Shown one piece after another: positions 60,156 to 64,000 of a DNA stretch of 64,000 bases. This DNA comes from Sphingomonas adhaesiva (GTDB lineage: Bacteria > Pseudomonadota > Alphaproteobacteria > Sphingomonadales > Sphingomonadaceae), in contig NZ_NWVC01000001.1 of assembly GCF_002374855.1 (NCBI RefSeq), positions 248,001 through 312,000 on the forward strand, in the 5' to 3' direction. Every line of letters starts with the position of its first letter. The first letter of the stretch is position 1. Both the position numbers and the translations under genes were made by a program. A model generated the notes under the pieces. It was given only the letters and a program-made list of their open reading frames with translations. It made no database searches and had not been told where the DNA came from.

Positions 60156-61064
60156 TTACTCGACCATCGCCTTCATCTGTTGCAGGAACCGCGCGGCGCC
60201 CTTCCCCTCGGGCGTGTCGGCGTGCGCGCGGGCGGTCAGTGCGGCGAAGGCGGCGGCGCCGTGGCGCGGGCTGGCGAACAGCGCGGCGGCATTGTCCGCA
60301 ACGGTCGGATCGCCATCGGTCAGCGTCGCGACGCACGCCAGATAGCCGACGACATTGTCGATCGCCGCCGCGTCCAGCGCGACGTGATCGACCCCCTTCG
60401 GATCGGCCAGCGACGTCGGATAGCGGCGGTAGAAGGCATCGCCCAGTGCGCCGCCGACCAGCCCGGCGGCCTTCACCTGCGCGCAATCGGGCAGCGGCAG
60501 GCCGGTGGCGGTCGTCACAGGTTCGGGCATCGGTGTCGGCTCCGCAGCGGGTTGATAGGCGCCCAGCAGCGCATCGTAGCGCGCAGCGCAATCGGTGACC
60601 GGCCAGGCGGCGCAGCTGGTGGCGCGGCTGGCGGACCAGGCGGCGCGCGCGTCGGCGCCCAGCCGCGCCGGATCGCCGCGCCCGGTGGGGGCGTCGCCGC
60701 CCGCCAGCCACGCGGCGCGGCGCTGCGACAGGCGCACCGCGGCGTCGGCGACCGCGACCTGCGCCGCCGCCCCCTGGCCGAAGGTGCCGCGCGCGATCGC
60801 ATCGTCGCCCAGCGCGCGCAGCGCGGCGGCGTGCCGGGTGGCGGCCTCCGCATGGCCGGGCAGCGTGCGGGCGATCCGCGCCAGCTCGGCGTCCGCGCAA
60901 CTCTGGCTCGCAGCCGGATCACCATCGGCGCGCGTGCGGCACGCCGCGAACGTGCCGTCCTGCGTTGCCGCCACCGACGGCGTCGGGGTGGGAGAGGGGG
61001 CGGGGGCAGCGCCACAGGCGGCGAGCGCCAGCAGCGCGGCGGGGGCGACGGGCTTCCACGACAT
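60156..61064 (-). CDS. Lipoprotein, hypothetical
   Basis: 302 aa. MSWKPVAPAALLALAAC gives a lipoprotein signal with lipobox Cys17, followed by a Pro/Thr linker. The mature part has several Cys and ends QQMKAMVE; one segment (FAACRTRADGDPAASQSCADAEL) resembles the lysozyme-inhibitor LprI-type start, but this is weak. Its stop lies 2 bp from that of the kinase gene (convergent), and it lies 43 bp downstream of the LysM gene on the same strand. Confidence 0.65.
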   Translation of the reverse strand: MSWKPVAPAALLALAACGAAPAPSPTPTPSVAATQDGTFAACRTRADGDPAASQSCADAELARIARTLPGHAEAATRHAAALRALGDDAIARGTFGQGAAAQVAVADAAVRLSQRRAAWLAGGDAPTGRGDPARLGADARAAWSASRATSCAAWPVTDCAARYDALLGAYQPAAEPTPMPEPVTTATGLPLPDCAQVKAAGLVGGALGDAFYRRYPTSLADPKGVDHVALDAAAIDNVVGYLACVATLTDGDPTVADNAAALFASPRHGAAAFAALTARAHADTPEGKGAARFLQQMKAMVE

Positions 61065-61107
61065 GGCCGATGCCCCTAGCGCACGCGGCGCGGCATCCAA
61101 AGCCCGC

Positions 61108-62817
61108 TCACCGCAGCAGCGACCGCATCGCCGGCACCGCGACGCCGGTGCTGTCGTTCATGAAGCGCGTCACGTCGATCCGCCGGTCGATATAGTCGGA
61201 CAGCCAGTTGCGATACGCCAGCGGCTCGCTGCCGCCCGCCGCGTCCAGGTATCGCTGGCGGCTGGCGGCGGGGACGTTCGCCTCGAACGTGGCATCGCGC
61301 AGGTAACGCATGTCGCCCGACAGGAAGCCGCGCGCGCCGCCCAGCCCTTCGTGATGCGCGACATAGCCATATTTGGCGAGCGCCGCCGGGTCGGCATCCG
61401 CGGGAATCGCCCCGCTGCGCGTCAGCGACGACAGGTTCTGCCGCGCGTAATCGGCACCCGCCAGGATCGACAGCCGCGCATCGGTGCGCAGCGCCAGCAG
61501 CCCCGGTTCGTCGACGACGCGGTTGTTGGCATCGACCACGCCCGCCGCCTTCGCCTCGGCATTCAGGATGCCGCCGGCGCGGGTCGCCTCGCCGATCCAC
61601 GTGCCCTTCAGGAACTGCGTCATGCCGACCGCGCTGGACGTGCCCGCCGCCGCGTCGTCGCGCCACACGCCATTGGCATCCTTCAGCGTTTCGGCGTCGA
61701 TGATCGCGGCGACCGTCTGCGGCGTCATGCCGGTGCGCGTCGCGGCTTCCACGATGGCGTCGCGATAGCGATCGTTGGCGCCCAGCCGCAGGTTACCGGG
61801 GGCATAGGCGCCGTCCGCCGCGGCCGTCGGAGCCGCGGCGGCGGCGGGGGCCGCATCGGGCTTCACATAGACGCCCGTTAGCACCCGCCCGCGTCCCTCC
61901 AGCCCGTTCGCCGCGCTGCCGGTGCGCGCATTGGCGGAGGCATAGTCGCTGGCAAAGCCCGTCCCGGTGCGGATTTCGATGTGGCCGTATTTCGCATTCC
62001 TGTCGACCGCGCCGGGGGCCGCGCCATAGACCAGCACCGCTCCCTTGGGGGCGTCATAGGGCGATCGGATGGCGTTGCCCGGCTGGTTCAGCAGGTTGAC
62101 GAACCCGCGCGCCTCCAGCGTCGGGCCGGCGTCCTTCGCGGCGACGCCGGGCAGGTAATCGGGCACCGCACCGGCCTGCTGCAACGCCGTCTTCACCCAG
62201 GCGTAGCACTTGCCGATCGACTGATGCCCCGCTGCCCGCGCCGCCGCGATATCCGCCGCGCGCAGCGATGCGGCACCGGGCGCCAGGGTCGCGCCCGCCG
62301 CCGCCGGGGTCGGTGCCCCGGCAGCGGCGGCGGCCGGCGCTACGACCGGGCCTGCGCTCGACCCTGCACTCGGGGCGGGGCTGCCTGCGATCGACAGCCG
62401 CTGGCCCGGATGGATCATGTTCGGGTTGGCGATATGGTTGCGCTGCGCCAGCGCCGCGACGCTCACCCCGGCGCCCCGGGCGATGCCCGACAGCGTCTCG
62501 CCACTGCGCACCACATGGACGCGAGGCGCGTCGGGCAGTTCGATCCGTTGCCCGACGCTGAGCCGGTCGGGGTCGGGCAGGCCGTTGATCCGCGCCAGCG
62601 TCTGCCAGTCGGTGCCCGCCGCCTTTGCGATCTGCGACAGCGTCTCGCCAGCCTTGACGATATGGACTCCGGCATCGCCGCGGAACTGCGACAGCGCGCG
62701 GCCGCCGGCCATCAACCGATCGAGCGGCCCGGGGGCGGCACCGGCTGCGGCGTTCGCCCCGTCCAGCGACGCGCGCGTCGTACCGGCCACATTCACCCGC
62801 GATTCCACGCCGACCAT
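61108..62817 (-). CDS. LysM protein with amidase-like and transglycosylase-like domains
   Basis: 569 aa, predicted cell-wall enzyme. LysM 1 about 51-94 and LysM 2 about 100-143 (VHVVRSGETLSGIARGAGVS), an Ala/Pro linker, a CHAP-like domain with Cys204 (SIGKCYAWVKTAL) and His279 (KYGHIEI), a second linker, and a lytic-transglycosylase-like domain with Glu376 (IIDAETL) and SSAVGMTQFLKGTW. No signal peptide is visible at the N-terminus, unlike most LysM hydrolases. It may leave the cell by another route or by lysis. Substrate cleavage is inferred only from the motif pattern. Confidence 0.72.
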   Translation of the reverse strand: MVGVESRVNVAGTTRASLDGANAAAGAAPGPLDRLMAGGRALSQFRGDAGVHIVKAGETLSQIAKAAGTDWQTLARINGLPDPDRLSVGQRIELPDAPRVHVVRSGETLSGIARGAGVSVAALAQRNHIANPNMIHPGQRLSIAGSPAPSAGSSAGPVVAPAAAAAGAPTPAAAGATLAPGAASLRAADIAAARAAGHQSIGKCYAWVKTALQQAGAVPDYLPGVAAKDAGPTLEARGFVNLLNQPGNAIRSPYDAPKGAVLVYGAAPGAVDRNAKYGHIEIRTGTGFASDYASANARTGSAANGLEGRGRVLTGVYVKPDAAPAAAAAPTAAADGAYAPGNLRLGANDRYRDAIVEAATRTGMTPQTVAAIIDAETLKDANGVWRDDAAAGTSSAVGMTQFLKGTWIGEATRAGGILNAEAKAAGVVDANNRVVDEPGLLALRTDARLSILAGADYARQNLSSLTRSGAIPADADPAALAKYGYVAHHEGLGGARGFLSGDMRYLRDATFEANVPAASRQRYLDAAGGSEPLAYRNWLSDYIDRRIDVTRFMNDSTGVAVPAMRSLLR

Positions 62818-63020
62818 CGATCAACTCCACCGTAATGCGGCGCGACGATAGGGCGGACAAGGCGGCCGCGTCTGTAAGCGGATCGATTAGGGCGGCTATG
62901 CCACCGTTACGGTAGCGGTCGCGCCACGCTGTTGGTACGCAAGGGGTCGCGTCCATGGAGTCGCGGCGGTGTCACGCCGCCGCTGCTCGATCGGAACGGG
63001 GCAACGATTGGAGAGCAGCG

Positions 63021-63350
63021 ATGGCGAAATCACCGGAAAAGACTGCCAAGGGCGATACCAAGGCGACGGCGAAGAAGGCGAAGCCCGCCGGCGGCGCGCG
63101 CGGCGGCATCACCGCCCCCGTCACCCCGTCCGCCGACCTCGCCGAGATCGTCGGCAAGAAGGACCTGCCGCGCAGCGAGGTCGTCAGCAAGGTGTGGGAA
63201 TATATCAAGAAGCACGATCTGCAGGACGCCAAGGACCGGCGCCAGATCAACGCCGATGCCAAGCTGGAGAAGATCTTCGGCAAGAAATCCGTCTCGATGT
63301 TCGAGATGAACAAGCATCTCAGCGCACATCTGACCGCGCCGAAGGGCTGA
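63021..63350 (+). CDS. SWIB/MDM2-domain protein
   Basis: 109 aa. A Lys/Ala-rich N-terminal tail (KSPEKTAKGDTKATAKKAKP) precedes a SWIB domain (about 38-108: SADLAEIVGKKDLPRSEVVSKVWEYIKKHDL, ending MFEMNKHLSAHL). SWIB is best known from eukaryotic chromatin remodelers; bacterial copies in alphaproteobacteria and chlamydiae are small and probably bind DNA or topoisomerase. The histone-like tail supports a nucleoid role. GGAGAG lies 6 bp before the ATG. Confidence 0.92.
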   Translation: MAKSPEKTAKGDTKATAKKAKPAGGARGGITAPVTPSADLAEIVGKKDLPRSEVVSKVWEYIKKHDLQDAKDRRQINADAKLEKIFGKKSVSMFEMNKHLSAHLTAPKG

Positions 63351-63462
63351 CGCGGGGCGGGCGGTCCCAGCTGCCCGCGATCCCGTCCGATCCCTCCAGC
63401 GCGCGATTGAAGCGCCCCCGTTTTTGTGAAACGGACGTGCCGATATCAGCGGGGAGGGGACG

Positions 63463-64000
63463 ATGGCTTTCGATCTGAGCGGGCGCGTCGCGTTGGTGAC
63501 CGGCGCGTCGTCGGGCCTTGGCGCGCATTTCGCGGAGCGGTTCGTCGCCGCGGGCGCGAATGTGGTGGTCGCCGCGCGGCGGCTGGACGCGGTTCAGCGA
63601 CTGGCGGAACGGCTGGGCGACCGCGCGCTGGCGGTGGCGATGGACGTCACCGACGATGCCTCGATCGCGGCGGCCTTCGATGCCGGGGAGGCGCATTTCG
63701 GCACGATCGACACCGTCATCGCCAATGCCGGGCAAAGCAACCCCGGCCGCTCCACCGACGTGGCCACCGCGGCGCTGCGCGCGACGATCGACGTCAACCT
63801 GACCGGCGTGCTGCTGACCGCGCGGGAGGGCGCCCGGCGGCTGATCGCCGCGGGCGCGCGCGACACCGGGCGCGGGCGCATCGTGCTGATCGGATCGATC
63901 ACCGCGCACGAGACCGGCACCGGCGACAGCGCCTATGCCGCGTCGAAGGCGGCGGTGGCGCATCTGGGCCGCAACCTGGCGCGCGAATGGGTGCGCGCCG
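63463..64000 (+). CDS. Short-chain dehydrogenase/reductase, 5' part (runs off the window)
   Basis: First 179 codons of an SDR oxidoreductase. NAD(P) site TGASSGLG (about 14-21), NAG motif in VIANAGQSN, catalytic Ser in LIGSIT and Tyr-x3-Lys in YAASKAAV are visible. GGGGAGGGGA lies just before the ATG. The Arg-Arg pair after strand 2 (VVVAARRLD) suggests NADP preference. The substrate is unknown and the 3' end is outside the window. Confidence 0.92.
   Translation, partial: MAFDLSGRVALVTGASSGLGAHFAERFVAAGANVVVAARRLDAVQRLAERLGDRALAVAMDVTDDASIAAAFDAGEAHFGTIDTVIANAGQSNPGRSTDVATAALRATIDVNLTGVLLTAREGARRLIAAGARDTGRGRIVLIGSITAHETGTGDSAYAASKAAVAHLGRNLAREWVRA

Noticed and set aside
63399..63425. Short GCGC stem followed by CCCCCGTTTTT after the SWIB gene
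   Set aside because: Stem of only 4 bp; too weak to call a terminator.

Overview
The window is a 64-kb piece of a GC-rich (visibly about two-thirds G+C) alphaproteobacterial chromosome, most likely from a Sphingomonas-type bacterium (Sphingomonadaceae). The reasons are the gene neighbourhoods (cvpA/NifU-like/KefC; lapA-pyrF-trpFBA-accD-folC; rpsB-tsf-pyrH-frr-uppS-cdsA-dxr-rseP-bamA-skp-fabZ), the frequent ATGA/GTGA start-stop overlaps, GTTC-N7-GTTC LexA-type boxes, and the absence of lpxD/lpxA/lpxB from the bamA-fabZ region. The last point fits bacteria that carry glycosphingolipids instead of LPS. No prophage, CRISPR array, plasmid gene or complete insertion sequence was seen. Almost all of it reads as core genome.

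Layout. 1-12.2 kb: 3' part of alaS, a secreted repeat protein, radA behind a candidate SOS box, a cvpA/NifU-like/KefC/DUF423 operon, a drug-type MFS exporter divergent from a secreted prolyl oligopeptidase, and small proteins. 12.1-17.4 kb: uvrD/pcrA (SOS box at its start), GFA and NTF2-like genes, a PiT phosphate transporter behind a PHO-box-like site, and an intergenic stretch with a minus-strand terminator that may end a small RNA. 17.4-23.8 kb: an MHS-type MFS transporter, rsmD-rluB, a stand-alone receiver protein, a Rieske oxygenase, an AmpG-like transporter and a small Cys-containing protein behind a Fur-like dyad. 23.9-32.9 kb, all minus strand: endonuclease/phosphatase and patatin, then lapA-pyrF-trpF-trpB-trpA-accD-folC, joining pyrimidine, tryptophan, fatty-acid and folate synthesis. 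33-43 kb: a TonB-like protein, two REP-like sequences, tRNA-Thr, a DUF429-like protein, a serine hydrolase, rarA, a padR-DUF2218 pair with two operator-like palindromes, a GT4 glycosyltransferase, a second CPA2 antiporter and icd. 43-45 kb: psd-pssA (phosphatidylethanolamine synthesis) and a 79-aa membrane protein. 45.1-56.6 kb: a large translation/envelope cluster from rpsB to fabZ, then rpmE. 56.6-64 kb: a PilZ protein, a polyproline OB-fold protein divergent from a two-component system with a 272-bp structured inverted-repeat element between them, a lipoprotein, a LysM/cell-wall enzyme, a SWIB-domain protein and the start of an SDR gene.

The most interesting signals are not in the well-known genes. 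They are: LexA-type boxes before radA and uvrD and a tandem pair facing a small membrane-protein gene; the 272-bp mobile-element-like structure with 31/34-bp terminal repeats, TA flanks and two internal 17- and 21-bp arms, 10 bp before a response-regulator start; a candidate sRNA with CUCCCC-bearing hairpins; a PHO box on pit; and a direct-repeat box shared by the divergent OB-fold gene and two-component genes. All regulatory calls come from reading the sequence and have no experimental or database support here.
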